A stretch of DNA of 64,000 bases. Origin: Helicobacter rodentium ATCC 700285. GTDB taxonomy: Bacteria > Campylobacterota > Campylobacteria > Campylobacterales > Helicobacteraceae. Positions 10,282-18,287 of this stretch are shown piece by piece (position 1 is the stretch's first letter; each line of letters starts with the position of its first letter). Below the pieces are notes generated by a model. The model was not told the DNA's origin. It ran no database searches and was given only the letters and a program-made list of their open reading frames with translations. The stretch covers positions 186,001-250,000 of the forward strand of contig NZ_JHWC01000001.1 in the NCBI RefSeq assembly GCF_000687535.1, given 5' to 3'. Position numbers and translations under genes: made by a program.

Positions 10282-10448
10282 TCATTGCGAGAGATTCGTT
10301 AGAATCTCGTGGCAATCTATAATATTGCACTTCTTTAAAGATTCCATTGCAAAGTTTTCGTAACAATTCATAACTTCAAACTGAAGTAGAATTATCAAAA
10401 GGCGAGATATAAGATTATAGATTGCTTCGGCTAATGCCTCGCAATGAC
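10282..10448 (-). repeat. Composite palindromic repeat, copy 1
   Basis: The class-2 arm begins at 10283 (TCATTGCGA, inner stem GAGATTC/GAATCTC, then TGGCAATCTATAAT). A spacer contains the conserved core as GATTCCATTGCAAA. The class-1 arm ends ATTGCTTCGGCTAATGCCTC plus GCAATGAC at 10448. Outer ends TCATTGCGAG and CTCGCAATGA are inverted repeats. The order (class 2 first) is the reverse of copies at 19.3, 42.6 and 44.8 kb. Confidence 0.85.
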
Positions 10449-10472
10449 AAGAAACCAAAGCGTCTGCCACTC

Positions 10473-10625
10473 CGTCATTGCGAGAATGCGTAGCATTCGT
10501 GGCAATCCACAATCTAGCACATTTACATTTTCCACCTTGTCATTGCAAAGCACTTTAGGGCTGAAGTAATCCATAATCCTGCAAAAAGCAATTTTTGCAA
10601 TGGAATCTTAAAGGCAAGATTCCAC
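10473..10625. repeat. Partial palindromic repeats
   Basis: One class-2 arm (10473-10513) has inner stem GAATGC/GCATTC. A decayed arm (TCATTGCAAAG...GAAGTAATCCATAAT, about 10539-10577) follows, with a core fragment TTTTTGCAATGGAATCTT. Together with copy 1 these fill the roughly 500-bp gap between hinT and the YciI gene, and I see no gene in it. Confidence 0.7.
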
Positions 10626-10641
10626 TTTTGATAAAATATGC

Positions 10642-10647
10642 TAAAAT
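10642..10647 (+). promoter_or_regulatory. Possible -10 box of the YciI gene
   Basis: TAAAAT (preceded by a second TAAAAT-like box, GATAAAAT, 10 nt upstream) lies 31 nt before the ATG at 10679. An AAGGGA ribosome site follows. Confidence 0.4.
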
Positions 10648-10678
10648 ATCCTTAAGAAACTAAAAACAAGGGAATAAA

Positions 10679-10978
10679 ATGAAAAATCTATTTGTGATTT
10701 TAATCACCTATACTAAGCCAATGAGTGAAATTGAAACGATTTTGCCTTCTCACCGCGCTTTTTTACAAAAAGGCTATGAGAGTAAGAATCTCTTAGCAAG
10801 CGGACCGCAGAATCCAAAAACAGGTGGAATCGTCATTGGGACATTTGATTCCAAAGAAGCAACAGAGGAGTTTTTCAAAAACGACCCTTACGCGCTAAAC
10901 TCTGTCGCCACGCACCAAGTTTTGGAATTTACTCCGGTATTGCACCAAGAGTTTTTAAAAGGGTTTTTGGATTCGTAA
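10679..10978 (+). CDS. YciI-like (YCII domain) protein
   Basis: A 99-residue single-domain protein with the YCII ferredoxin-like fold. The pattern is an N-terminal strand FVILITYTKP, a conserved His in PSHRAFLQKGYESKNLLASGP, GGIVIGTFDSKEA, and FFKNDPYALNSVATHQVLEFTPV. The His and the Asp of FFKNDP form the presumed catalytic dyad of this family. YciI-like proteins are small cytosolic enzymes or accessory domains of mostly unknown substrate. It is monocistronic, with repeats upstream and a large hairpin downstream at 10993-11034. Confidence 0.85.
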   Translation: MKNLFVILITYTKPMSEIETILPSHRAFLQKGYESKNLLASGPQNPKTGGIVIGTFDSKEATEEFFKNDPYALNSVATHQVLEFTPVLHQEFLKGFLDS

Positions 10979-10992
10979 ATTTAAAAACCCTT

Positions 10993-11034
10993 GCGCAAAT
11001 AATATTAATTTGTTTTTTTAATATTATCTTGCGC
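10993..11034. terminator. Long convergent hairpin after the YciI gene
   Basis: GCGCAAATAATATTAA (10993-11008) pairs with TTAATATTATCTTGCGC (11018-11034), giving 16 pairs with one bulge and a T-rich loop. It lies between the YciI stop and, on the other strand, covers the last codons of the 37-residue gene, so it may end transcription from both sides. There is no clean T run beyond the stem. Confidence 0.5.
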
Positions 11035-11118
11035 TTTGTCTATAGATAAAACCAAATAAGAAAAACAACCAACGAGACAAATTAAAGCAGTGCTAAAAAG
11101 TATTATACCATTAATCAT
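11005..11118 (-). CDS. 37-residue predicted membrane protein
   Basis: This very short gene (MINGIILFSTALICLVGCFS then YLVLSIDKAQDNIKKTN) starts in an ATGA overlap with the stop of the 76-residue gene upstream, which argues for coupled translation. Residues 3-25 form one membrane helix followed by a short charged tail. Its 3' end lies inside the long hairpin at 10993-11034. The function is unknown. Together with its partner it looks like a two-protein small membrane module. The coding call rests on the overlap and the clean helix, not on a family match. Confidence 0.6.
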   Translation of the reverse strand: MINGIILFSTALICLVGCFSYLVLSIDKAQDNIKKTN

Positions 11119-11345
11119 TCCATATCCTCCAAAATTTTTCTAGTTTTTAAGTATTTCTTGAGCAATATCCCAAAACTAGCCGACAAAACAACGCTTACTA
11201 TAACACCTAAAACCATTTGTGGAGTGGTAAGCGTTTCAATATTGATGATTGCATATCCAATAATTCCAAACAATGAAGTTGTTAAAAGCAGTAGATATGC
11301 CCTATAAGTTGCAATGTCTTCTTTAATAATTTCTTTTCTACTCAT
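11115..11345 (-). CDS. 76-residue two-helix membrane protein
   Basis: The protein has a charged N-terminus (MSRKEIIKEDIATYRAY), two membrane helices (about 17-36 and 43-64), a basic stretch KKYLKTRK and an acidic end. Small two-helix proteins of this shape occur in many proteobacteria with no known function. The gene overlaps the 37-residue gene by 4 nt. A TATAAT box at 11352-11357 is so close to the ATG that the transcript would start at or near the first base, and no ribosome site is visible, so leaderless translation is possible. It follows the KAP-like gene in the same direction, with that gene's terminator in between. Confidence 0.7.
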   Translation of the reverse strand: MSRKEIIKEDIATYRAYLLLLTTSLFGIIGYAIINIETLTTPQMVLGVIVSVVLSASFGILLKKYLKTRKILEDME

Positions 11346-11351
11346 ATTAAA

Positions 11352-11357
11352 ATTATA
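11352..11357 (-). promoter_or_regulatory. -10 box directly before the 76-residue gene
   Basis: TATAAT on the minus strand ends 6 nt before the ATG. The expected transcription start falls on the start codon, which suggests a leaderless mRNA. Confidence 0.45.
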
Positions 11358-11449
11358 TCACAAATAGTTTTTTTGGGAAATATATCACCACTTTGTAAAA
11401 GAGATTTTTTAAAATCGCAGGAATTAACACGCTTATCATTATAAACCCT

Positions 11450-11480
11450 TAAAAAAGAACGGAATGAGAATTCTCACTCC
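11450..11480 (-). terminator. Terminator of the KAP-like gene
   Basis: On the minus strand GGAGTGAGAATTCTCATTCC (11461-11480) folds on itself with one G-T pair. GTTCTTTTTT follows. The gene's TGA lies inside the stem. Confidence 0.75.
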
Positions 11481-13513
11481 TCCTCATTGATTAGTTTAAG
11501 AATAATGCTAGTAAGTGGGTTTTTCTTTAAATTTTCCTCCATTTTTTCTTTTTCTTCTTTGTTTTCATCTTTACCGCAAAATTCTTTGTATGCTTGGGGC
11601 AAAGAATCCTTAATAATACTTTGAACACGCGGTATATTATTTCTATTCATATACTCCTCAAAATACTCAAAAAATTTTTTATAAGGGGAATCTTGATTTT
11701 GATTTTCTGTATATTTTTTATATTCTTTATTTAAAATCTCTTTTGTTCTTTTTTCTTCTAATCTTTCTTTAATCATTTCTTTCTTGACTTTATATTCCTC
11801 TTTATTTAAAAATTCTTCATATGCTTGAAATAGGCGATTTTCCAAATTATATTCCTTAACAAAGTCGCTAGAAAATTTATCACTAAAATATTCAGAAAAT
11901 ATTTTACAAAATTCATTATTGTTTTGGAAAACTTTTACTATTTCATTTATTTGGCGAACATTTGCTATTTCATTTACTGGAAAGTTATTGTATTTAACTA
12001 TATCTTTAGGCGAAAAAGTTACTGCTATACCTCGACCAAAATCTTTGTCTTTTAAATCAAACCTATTTATAAAACTTTTAATATCCAAATCGGTAGTTTT
12101 ATGCTGATTCCTACATTCATCATAAATTTGTTTATATTTTTCTCCTTCATTAATAATTGCTTTCAGCGTACTATTAAGCGAATCATTATCTTTTTTGGTG
12201 TGAGATATTATGTATTGCTCTTTAATCTCATACTCTTGTGGTAATTCTTCCTTTTTTATTCTTTCGCATAATTTAAAGAGTATTTGATAACGATCATAGC
12301 CGTTTGTGAGGTCATCTACAAGAAAGGATTTTTCAGTATTTTGAAATATGTTTTTAATCCATTCCGCGTATTGATTGTCGCTCAAGTTACCATTTGTATA
12401 ATTCTCTTGTATTTCCCTTAATGAAGTAACCGATTCCTTATCAAGTTCTTTCAAAAAAAATCTTTGCGCACTAGTTTTACAATCTTCGTCTAACTCCAAT
12501 AAGCTATTTAAGAAATTCTCATAAAAATTAAAACCAAAAGGAAACTTTGGGAGATTATCTTTTGGTATTAGAAAATAATATTCTCCAATATCAAGCACCA
12601 TTCTTTCATAATATAATTTTAAAACTTTCAAAAACATTTCTTTCGGTTTTTCTTTTTGTGCCTTAAAGAAACAATGCTCATTAAAATAGTCAATATGTTG
12701 CGTAAGCTTTATTAATAGTCTCAAATTATTATTGTTGTTAAATTTGAATCCTTGCTTAAAACATTCAAAGATAAGATTTACAATCTCTTGCTTTATCTCT
12801 TTGGTATCCCACTTTAAATTCTCCTCAATGATTTTGCGCGCTGTTTCATCGTTATTTTCAATAGGAATCTCATAATCAATCACTTTTTCTTTGTAGGTTT
12901 CATACCAAGTTTTAGAATTTTCTGCTTCACCACTGCTTGATTCCTGTTCGCTATTCGCTTTTTGTTCTTTTTGATTGTTTGATTCTCGTTTGTCCAATTC
13001 ATCTTTATCAAAAATCATAACCACATTGCAGAACTTATCTTCTTTTAACAAACTGATAAGTCCTAAAATTTCATCTAGTGGTAGCTTGTCAGATTTTCTT
13101 TCTATGTTATCAAAACAAACAATGATATTCTTAAAATCCTCTTTCTTGAAAATAGAAAAAATAGAACTAACATCAATATTTATTTCTGCATTTACTCCCA
13201 TAACTCCTAAAGTCACACCTTTAAGAGATTGAAATAATGGCTTAGCTTTATCACAAATTTTCTTAACTCTCTCATTGCAAATTTCATTAACCTTCAAAAC
13301 TATTTCTTCTAGGATTTGTTTGTAACTTTCCTTGCCAAATAAATCAATATAAACAACTTGTTTTTCTTTATTTTTTTCTTTAATCTCCTTTTCAACCTCT
13401 CTCCATAGGCAAGTTTTACCTACACCCCAAGCACCTCGTATAACCAAACAAACTTTCTCATTCTTAATCAAAAATTTTGCAATATCCGAAATTTTACTAT
13501 TCTTATTAGACAC
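11474..13513 (-). CDS. KAP-like P-loop NTPase
   Basis: A 679-residue soluble protein. Walker A is GAWGVGKT at 27-34, Walker B is IVCFDN at 131-136 and a likely sensor strand is VVMIFDKDEL at about 164-173. The arrangement (N-terminal P-loop soon after the start, DN-ER after Walker B, long charged helical C-terminus) fits the KAP/STAND-like group of NTPases. Several members of that group act in phage defence or membrane-linked signalling. No membrane helix is seen, unlike classical KAP proteins. Residues about 180-200 are a low-complexity Q/E/S/N linker. The start is GTG with a GGAG ribosome site, a TATAAT box lies at 13538-13543, and its own terminator follows. It sits in an accessory stretch. 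Its role is not established; defence is an inference. Confidence 0.75.
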   Translation of the reverse strand: MSNKNSKISDIAKFLIKNEKVCLVIRGAWGVGKTCLWREVEKEIKEKNKEKQVVYIDLFGKESYKQILEEIVLKVNEICNERVKKICDKAKPLFQSLKGVTLGVMGVNAEINIDVSSIFSIFKKEDFKNIIVCFDNIERKSDKLPLDEILGLISLLKEDKFCNVVMIFDKDELDKRESNNQKEQKANSEQESSSGEAENSKTWYETYKEKVIDYEIPIENNDETARKIIEENLKWDTKEIKQEIVNLIFECFKQGFKFNNNNNLRLLIKLTQHIDYFNEHCFFKAQKEKPKEMFLKVLKLYYERMVLDIGEYYFLIPKDNLPKFPFGFNFYENFLNSLLELDEDCKTSAQRFFLKELDKESVTSLREIQENYTNGNLSDNQYAEWIKNIFQNTEKSFLVDDLTNGYDRYQILFKLCERIKKEELPQEYEIKEQYIISHTKKDNDSLNSTLKAIINEGEKYKQIYDECRNQHKTTDLDIKSFINRFDLKDKDFGRGIAVTFSPKDIVKYNNFPVNEIANVRQINEIVKVFQNNNEFCKIFSEYFSDKFSSDFVKEYNLENRLFQAYEEFLNKEEYKVKKEMIKERLEEKRTKEILNKEYKKYTENQNQDSPYKKFFEYFEEYMNRNNIPRVQSIIKDSLPQAYKEFCGKDENKEEKEKMEENLKKNPLTSIILKLINEEE

Positions 13514-13537
13514 ACAATACTCCTATAATTTAATAAA

Positions 13538-13543
13538 ATTATA
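13538..13543 (-). promoter_or_regulatory. -10 box of the KAP-like gene
   Basis: TATAAT on the minus strand, 24 nt before the GTG start. GGAG precedes the start by about 7 nt. Confidence 0.55.
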
Positions 13544-13584
13544 TCGTTTTCCTGCGTCATAGCTTAAAGTCATACCATAGAATC

Positions 13585-14769
13585 TTACAATAAACCCTTG
13601 CATTTAAAATAAAGAGTGAGAAAGCCGAATTTCAAAAAACTTTTATCCGCTTCAATGATAAGTTGCCCGATTCTAAATTCTTTCTCATTTTGTATTTGCA
13701 AAGCCTCAAAATAATCCGCAAAACTATGCAATGGTTTAGGGGGATTCAACTCTCCTCTTTCTATCATTTTCTTTTGTAGTTTCTTAAGGATTTGGTGTTC
13801 TTTTTTGATAGCCAAAAGCCTAAAGGGCATATTCAAAAGATTGCTTTGCAAATAAGCCTCTCCTAGTTTATAGCTTAATTGCTCTTTTACTCTCGCTACC
13901 GCTCCTTTTTCTAAAATTTTTCCATAAGGTTGCGCTATTGCGTCCGCCATTTTCATAATGTTTGAACCCCTATAAGCATTCTTAAAAATATCTTGCGCTA
14001 TATCTTGGAATCTTTTTGTTAAAACACACCCACAAAAGACCTTATAAAACTCACTCTTTTCCTGTATATTTGCCAAAAACCCATCTGCTTCTTGGAATCT
14101 TTCTTGCTTTATCAAAGAATCCAAAAAAGCTATTTTGTAAAGGGGATTTTTCTCATCTAAATTCATTGCCCTATAAGCCATATCTCCCAAAAACTTAAAG
14201 TCTCCCTCCTCTCTCTTTAGCATATAAAGGTGCAAATAAGAAAAGGCTTGTGCTATGGGGTGGATTTTGATTTTTTCTAAATATTCCAAAATAATCTCAC
14301 TCTGCGCCTTTTCATCAAAAAATTTATAAGTGAAGTTTTGTTCCCTGCCTTTTCCTATCACACTAGCCAAGTAAGAAAAATGACTATCAGCAGAAAATAT
14401 CTCTTTAGCTTTAGACATAAAGGTAATTTCAAAAAAGATTCTATCCACATCATTTAAATTTTCTGGCAAAAACTCAACAATACTACTTTGCATATAAATT
14501 TTAATTGTTTTTACTTTTTTGCTTATTTCAAAATCCAAAAATTCTTGATGATAAACCTCGCAAACTTTTTCAAAAGTCTTAAACTCCCCCTCTACAAAAA
14601 ATTCCAAAACAATCCTGCAAGGATTTACCCAAATTTCCTTTGGCTCTAAATAAATTTTCAAATATTCCAAATCAACACAGGATTCAAACTCTACTTCCCA
14701 AGTGTTAGATTCTTGATTAAATTGTAATATTTTTGAAATCTCTTCCAAATCTTGCAGTTTAAATACCAT
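13585..14769 (-). CDS. Hypothetical protein of the glycan operon
   Basis: This 394-residue protein is of unknown function. Residues 1-120 are strand-rich (VDLEYLKIYLEPKEIWVNPC...), resembling the accessory domain found at the C-terminus of some surface glycosyltransferases. Residues 150-290 are helical and TPR-like (AYRAMNLDEKNPLYKIAFLD, RFQEADGFLANIQEKSEF). No signal peptide is seen. It starts inside the preceding glycosyltransferase gene with a 79-bp overlap in another frame. AAAGGA lies before the ATG, so the start looks genuine. Being third in the operon, it probably works on the same surface glycan. Confidence 0.65.
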   Translation of the reverse strand: MVFKLQDLEEISKILQFNQESNTWEVEFESCVDLEYLKIYLEPKEIWVNPCRIVLEFFVEGEFKTFEKVCEVYHQEFLDFEISKKVKTIKIYMQSSIVEFLPENLNDVDRIFFEITFMSKAKEIFSADSHFSYLASVIGKGREQNFTYKFFDEKAQSEIILEYLEKIKIHPIAQAFSYLHLYMLKREEGDFKFLGDMAYRAMNLDEKNPLYKIAFLDSLIKQERFQEADGFLANIQEKSEFYKVFCGCVLTKRFQDIAQDIFKNAYRGSNIMKMADAIAQPYGKILEKGAVARVKEQLSYKLGEAYLQSNLLNMPFRLLAIKKEHQILKKLQKKMIERGELNPPKPLHSFADYFEALQIQNEKEFRIGQLIIEADKSFLKFGFLTLYFKCKGLL

Positions 14770-15971
14770 TGATGTTTTCCTTTCGTTTTCAAATATCCCA
14801 AAGATTCCAACTGATTTTCTACAAATCTTGGCAAAGTGTTTTTTAGCTCCCCTCTTTGAATCACCTCACTTGCAACAACGCCACCCTTATAACAAAACTC
14901 CAAAACAAAAGTATAAATACTCTTAGAATAAACTTGTAAAAAAATGCTTTTATCAATCCCAGCAAAAGTAAATTTTAACCTGTTTTTAAAATCCACTTGC
15001 ACAATCAACTCATAAGATTCCATAGGAATCTCCATTATTTGCTTCGCCCAAGCAATCCTATCAAAATACTGCCACACTTCACCACCACTTAATGGCACTT
15101 CTAACTTTGCTTTCCAGCCTCCATTATATGCGCTCCCACCAAGCTCTAACCAGCGATGATAATAAACCCACCATTGCCCCCAAGCTAACGCACAAAGCTT
15201 ATTATTCCAAAAGCGATTATATTGCCCCCACGCGTGAATAATAGAGGATTCTTTGCTTTTTACCCAACTCACATTTCCATAATATTTGTCCCCTAACGCG
15301 TAAATCTTTAGCGGATTTGTCAGTAAATAAAGGCTAAAGAGTGCTTGGTCGCCGAGCTTTACCTGCGTGAAATAATCCTCGCAATGCTCTGCGATGAAGC
15401 GATACACAAACGCATACATCTCTACAAGTGCCATAGAACCAAAGACAATAATCCCAGTAGAATAGTTTTTTACTTCTTGAAATTGCGGTGGGCATAATGC
15501 ACCCATTCCTTGCGATAAACTTGCACTTCCTCTAAAACAAGCCACATCAAAATCCCCTTGCGCTAACTCCTCAATCCCGCGCAAAAGTAGCATATCAAAA
15601 TCCAAATATACGATTCTTTCACACTCACAAAGCAACTTCAAAGCCTCAAACCTCGCATAACTCATATGTGTATAGCGGCTTAGAATAGGATTTGTCTTGT
15701 CTATGTGGAAGCTAGGATTATATTTCTTAACCTCTGCGCTAAAATCCTCAAAAGCAAAATCAACAAACACGCAATTTACCCCCCCCCCCCCGCGAGATTC
15801 TACAATCTCTTGCATTATTCGTTTATCTGTCGGTAAGAATCCATCTTGCACGATATAAAAGACATCAATTTGGTTTGGCATTTTGTCTAAAATGTTTAAT
15901 AAAAGCGTCCCAATCGTAAAGGCACTATCTTTTGTCGCCGCCAAGAGAATCCCGAATTTATATTTTTGCAT
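14691..15971 (-). CDS. GT8-like glycosyltransferase, phase-variable
   Basis: The protein has 426 residues. The N-terminus KFGILLAATKDSAFTIGTLL, the core SYARFEALKLLCECERIVYLDFDMLLL (a D-x-D metal site at about 115) and GDQALFSLYL followed by HAWGQYNRFW are the marks of GT8-type LPS/oligosaccharide glycosyltransferases. They transfer a sugar from a nucleotide donor on the cytosolic side. Codons for R-G-G-G-G-V at about residue 61-65 are written with a run of 13 G (minus strand), so slippage there would put the gene out of frame. The present length is in frame. A C-terminal region of about 130 residues after the GT domain is unassigned. It starts 15 nt after the 737-residue gene. The sugar is not predictable. 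Confidence 0.85.
   Translation of the reverse strand: MQKYKFGILLAATKDSAFTIGTLLLNILDKMPNQIDVFYIVQDGFLPTDKRIMQEIVESRGGGGVNCVFVDFAFEDFSAEVKKYNPSFHIDKTNPILSRYTHMSYARFEALKLLCECERIVYLDFDMLLLRGIEELAQGDFDVACFRGSASLSQGMGALCPPQFQEVKNYSTGIIVFGSMALVEMYAFVYRFIAEHCEDYFTQVKLGDQALFSLYLLTNPLKIYALGDKYYGNVSWVKSKESSIIHAWGQYNRFWNNKLCALAWGQWWVYYHRWLELGGSAYNGGWKAKLEVPLSGGEVWQYFDRIAWAKQIMEIPMESYELIVQVDFKNRLKFTFAGIDKSIFLQVYSKSIYTFVLEFCYKGGVVASEVIQRGELKNTLPRFVENQLESLGYLKTKGKHQWYLNCKIWKRFQKYYNLIKNLTLGK
15779..15791 (-). repeat. Homopolymeric G13 tract in a glycosyltransferase gene
   Basis: Thirteen consecutive C on the plus strand (G on the coding strand) lie about 180 nt into the gene. G/C runs of this length are the classic slipped-strand phase-variation sites of Campylobacter and Helicobacter surface genes. 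At 13 the frame is open. Confidence 0.9.
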
Positions 15972-15986
15972 TCTTTTTCCTTCATT

Positions 15987-18200
15987 TTATTTTACAAAGA
16001 TTCTAAATTGCTTAACCAAAGGATTCTTAGAATCCATTACAAAATCTTTTGGTCTTGTAAGCAACTTTCTAAAAAGTCTAAAAAACTTCGTATGCGAAAC
16101 CTTAGAGAAAACCTTATTTAAAAGTGGAATAGAAAAACTCTTAGTTTTAGTATTTTTAATCTCATACAAATAGGGTTTGTAGGCTAAAGATTTTAATGTA
16201 TAAGCATTTTTTTCTACACTTGTAGCTTCAAGGTAACTTTGTCCTCCTACGCGAATCTTGTAAAAATCAATGGAAACGACTTGCTCTACCATTCGGTTGT
16301 TCTCACTATCTTTTATCTGTTTAACCTGCGATTGTCCATAGCTATAAAATTCTTTCCATAAATAATGCACAAAACTTAGCATTTTTTCATTATCTACTTG
16401 AAATTCACCGCTTAAGATTCTATGGATTTGCGCTCTTAGCTCCTCCTCGTCTTTTGCTGATAAATTCAATCCTTGATGAGAATAAAATGCGTTACCACAC
16501 AACACACAAGCCTTGCCACTTATCATCGCATAAACTCCAACCCCAGAGTTAATCATCACTGCCCCACAACAAATCTCTAACAAATCCATAAAATTTGTAT
16601 TATCAGGGACAAAAAGCAAAGAATCGTATTTGTCTTTTTCTATATTTAAAGTTAATGGGTGCTTTTTAACACAAAATACAATATCATCGTTTGCATAACT
16701 TCTAGCAACTTGGTTGATAATCTCCAAAAACCCTTCCCAGCTAAAGGGTTCATAGGTAAAATGCAATATCACAGAATCGTTTTGCGTCTGCAAAGGCACA
16801 AAGATTACCCTTTTATGCCGAATTCCGAGCTTTCTTCTTAAACCAGCTCCCCCTATTCTTTGACCTTGTGCTTGTAAAAATTTTTCTCCGTTTAAAAGAG
16901 ATTCAATATAATCTTGTGTTTGCTCTTTTTGTAGGCTAGATAAGGGTTTATCCCAATATTTTGGCAGATATGAGGGTGAATCATAATTGCAACCTTGTGT
17001 ATCAAAAAACCAAGAATCACTAAATGCGCCTCTATCAAATACGACAAAAGGAATCTTGGAATCTTTTACAAACTTATAAATCAAAATGCGTTGTGTGTTG
17101 CCATAAGCATTTGGAAAAAGCACACAAGAAATTTGCCACTCTTTTAAAAATTCTAAAAATCTTATCTCATCAAACTTCTCTTCTGTAAAAAACTCATATT
17201 CCCTTTTACAAACTAGCTCTCCAATATAAACGCTCACTCCCCGCAATGCTTTATAGACACTAGAATTTTCCGCAGTAAATAAAAGCACCTTTTTGCCTAG
17301 AGCCATTTTATCTTGCAAACAATCCACTCCATCGCTAAGATTCTTAAATCTCTTTAAATTGCGATAAAACTTCTGATGATTTTTCTCTCTATTATCCAAA
17401 TATCCATTTTGATTTGGTTCAATATGCCATAAATGATAAAGCCAAATCCCATAAAAAATACTCTCATATCCTACGATGCTAAACCAAGAACGAAAACCCT
17501 TAAAATCATTAAAACTCCAATTCCTATAATCAAAGTCTAAATTTCTAGGCAGAGATTCAAAAGTTGCACAGGTTTTTAAGATTCTATTCATCAAATCAAA
17601 ATCCTCGTATCCGTGTCCGACAAACTCTAAGTCATTTCCTCCAATCTCCAAGTATTTATGCCGATTCATTACAAAAGAGCTTGAAGCAGGCGCAAAAAAC
17701 CGATTGAGCATATTTTGTTTGCTATTGATGTCATGTAGGAGGAGATTATCCCTTTTATCCTCCTCTGCTTGAATAATAAACTCACTTCCACTTTCATTTA
17801 AAAAAATACAAGGTAGAATCAAAAATTGATTGGGATTCTTATGGATTTGCTTAATTTCAATTAATTGTAAAATCTTTTTTAAACTTTCCATGCTCAAATA
17901 ATAATCCACATCTAAAGGCATTATTACAGGTGCATTGGCATAAATTGCGCCAAGATTCCGACAAGCCCCCTGTGAGAATGCACCCTTTTGTTGTTGTGTA
18001 GTGTCTTTTATGTATTGGTGTCCGCTTTCTTGTATAATCTTGGGTAACTCCTCGCAAATATAGCTTGAATATCCCTCTACAAAAAGATATTCCACTTCGT
18101 CTATACTTTTAGCATTCAAGGCTTTTTCTATTACTCTTTGTTTGATATATTCTCTTTGCACACTCGTTCCAAAAGGGATAATAATAGAAAGTTTTGGCAT
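15987..18200 (-). CDS. Two-domain glycosyltransferase (GT2 plus capsule-type GT)
   Basis: The protein has 737 residues. Residues 1-270 form a GT2/GT-A domain: KLSIIIPFG start, PLDVDYY metal motif near 98, and GHGYEDFDLMNRIL near 195, as in the galactosyltransferase-type C-terminal motif. Residues about 290-660 look like a GT-B/KpsC-KpsS-type domain: FVVFDRGAFSDSW, FVPLQTQNDS, VKKHPLT and INSGVGVYAM. That region is typical of capsule or surface-polysaccharide transferases that recognise HP and NSG motifs. The C-terminus is basic and may rest on the membrane. It is first gene of the operon and divergent from the XRE regulator, sharing the operator region 18235-18304. The substrate is unknown. 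Confidence 0.8.
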   Translation of the reverse strand: MPKLSIIIPFGTSVQREYIKQRVIEKALNAKSIDEVEYLFVEGYSSYICEELPKIIQESGHQYIKDTTQQQKGAFSQGACRNLGAIYANAPVIMPLDVDYYLSMESLKKILQLIEIKQIHKNPNQFLILPCIFLNESGSEFIIQAEEDKRDNLLLHDINSKQNMLNRFFAPASSSFVMNRHKYLEIGGNDLEFVGHGYEDFDLMNRILKTCATFESLPRNLDFDYRNWSFNDFKGFRSWFSIVGYESIFYGIWLYHLWHIEPNQNGYLDNREKNHQKFYRNLKRFKNLSDGVDCLQDKMALGKKVLLFTAENSSVYKALRGVSVYIGELVCKREYEFFTEEKFDEIRFLEFLKEWQISCVLFPNAYGNTQRILIYKFVKDSKIPFVVFDRGAFSDSWFFDTQGCNYDSPSYLPKYWDKPLSSLQKEQTQDYIESLLNGEKFLQAQGQRIGGAGLRRKLGIRHKRVIFVPLQTQNDSVILHFTYEPFSWEGFLEIINQVARSYANDDIVFCVKKHPLTLNIEKDKYDSLLFVPDNTNFMDLLEICCGAVMINSGVGVYAMISGKACVLCGNAFYSHQGLNLSAKDEEELRAQIHRILSGEFQVDNEKMLSFVHYLWKEFYSYGQSQVKQIKDSENNRMVEQVVSIDFYKIRVGGQSYLEATSVEKNAYTLKSLAYKPYLYEIKNTKTKSFSIPLLNKVFSKVSHTKFFRLFRKLLTRPKDFVMDSKNPLVKQFRIFVK

Positions 18201-18234
18201 TTTAATCCTTAATATTTATGTTTTAAAAAACAAA

Positions 18235-18251
18235 TTATAGTTTTTATATAA
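18235..18251. promoter_or_regulatory. Operator-like repeat 1 (XRE intergenic region)
   Basis: TTATAGTTTTTATATAA, an imperfect palindrome of form TTATA-N7-TATAA. It lies 35 nt before the glycosyltransferase start. Confidence 0.6.
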
Positions 18252-18256
18252 TTAAA

Positions 18257-18273
18257 TTATACTTTTACTATAA
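18257..18273. promoter_or_regulatory. Operator-like repeat 2
   Basis: TTATACTTTTACTATAA, the same 17-bp form, placed 22 bp (two helix turns) from repeat 1. Confidence 0.6.
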
Positions 18274-18287
18274 CATAAAGCTTAAAA

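Noticed and set aside
10151-10512. Open frames of 71 and 76 residues on the minus strand
   Set aside because: They lie inside repeat copy 1 and run antisense into hinT; no start signals.
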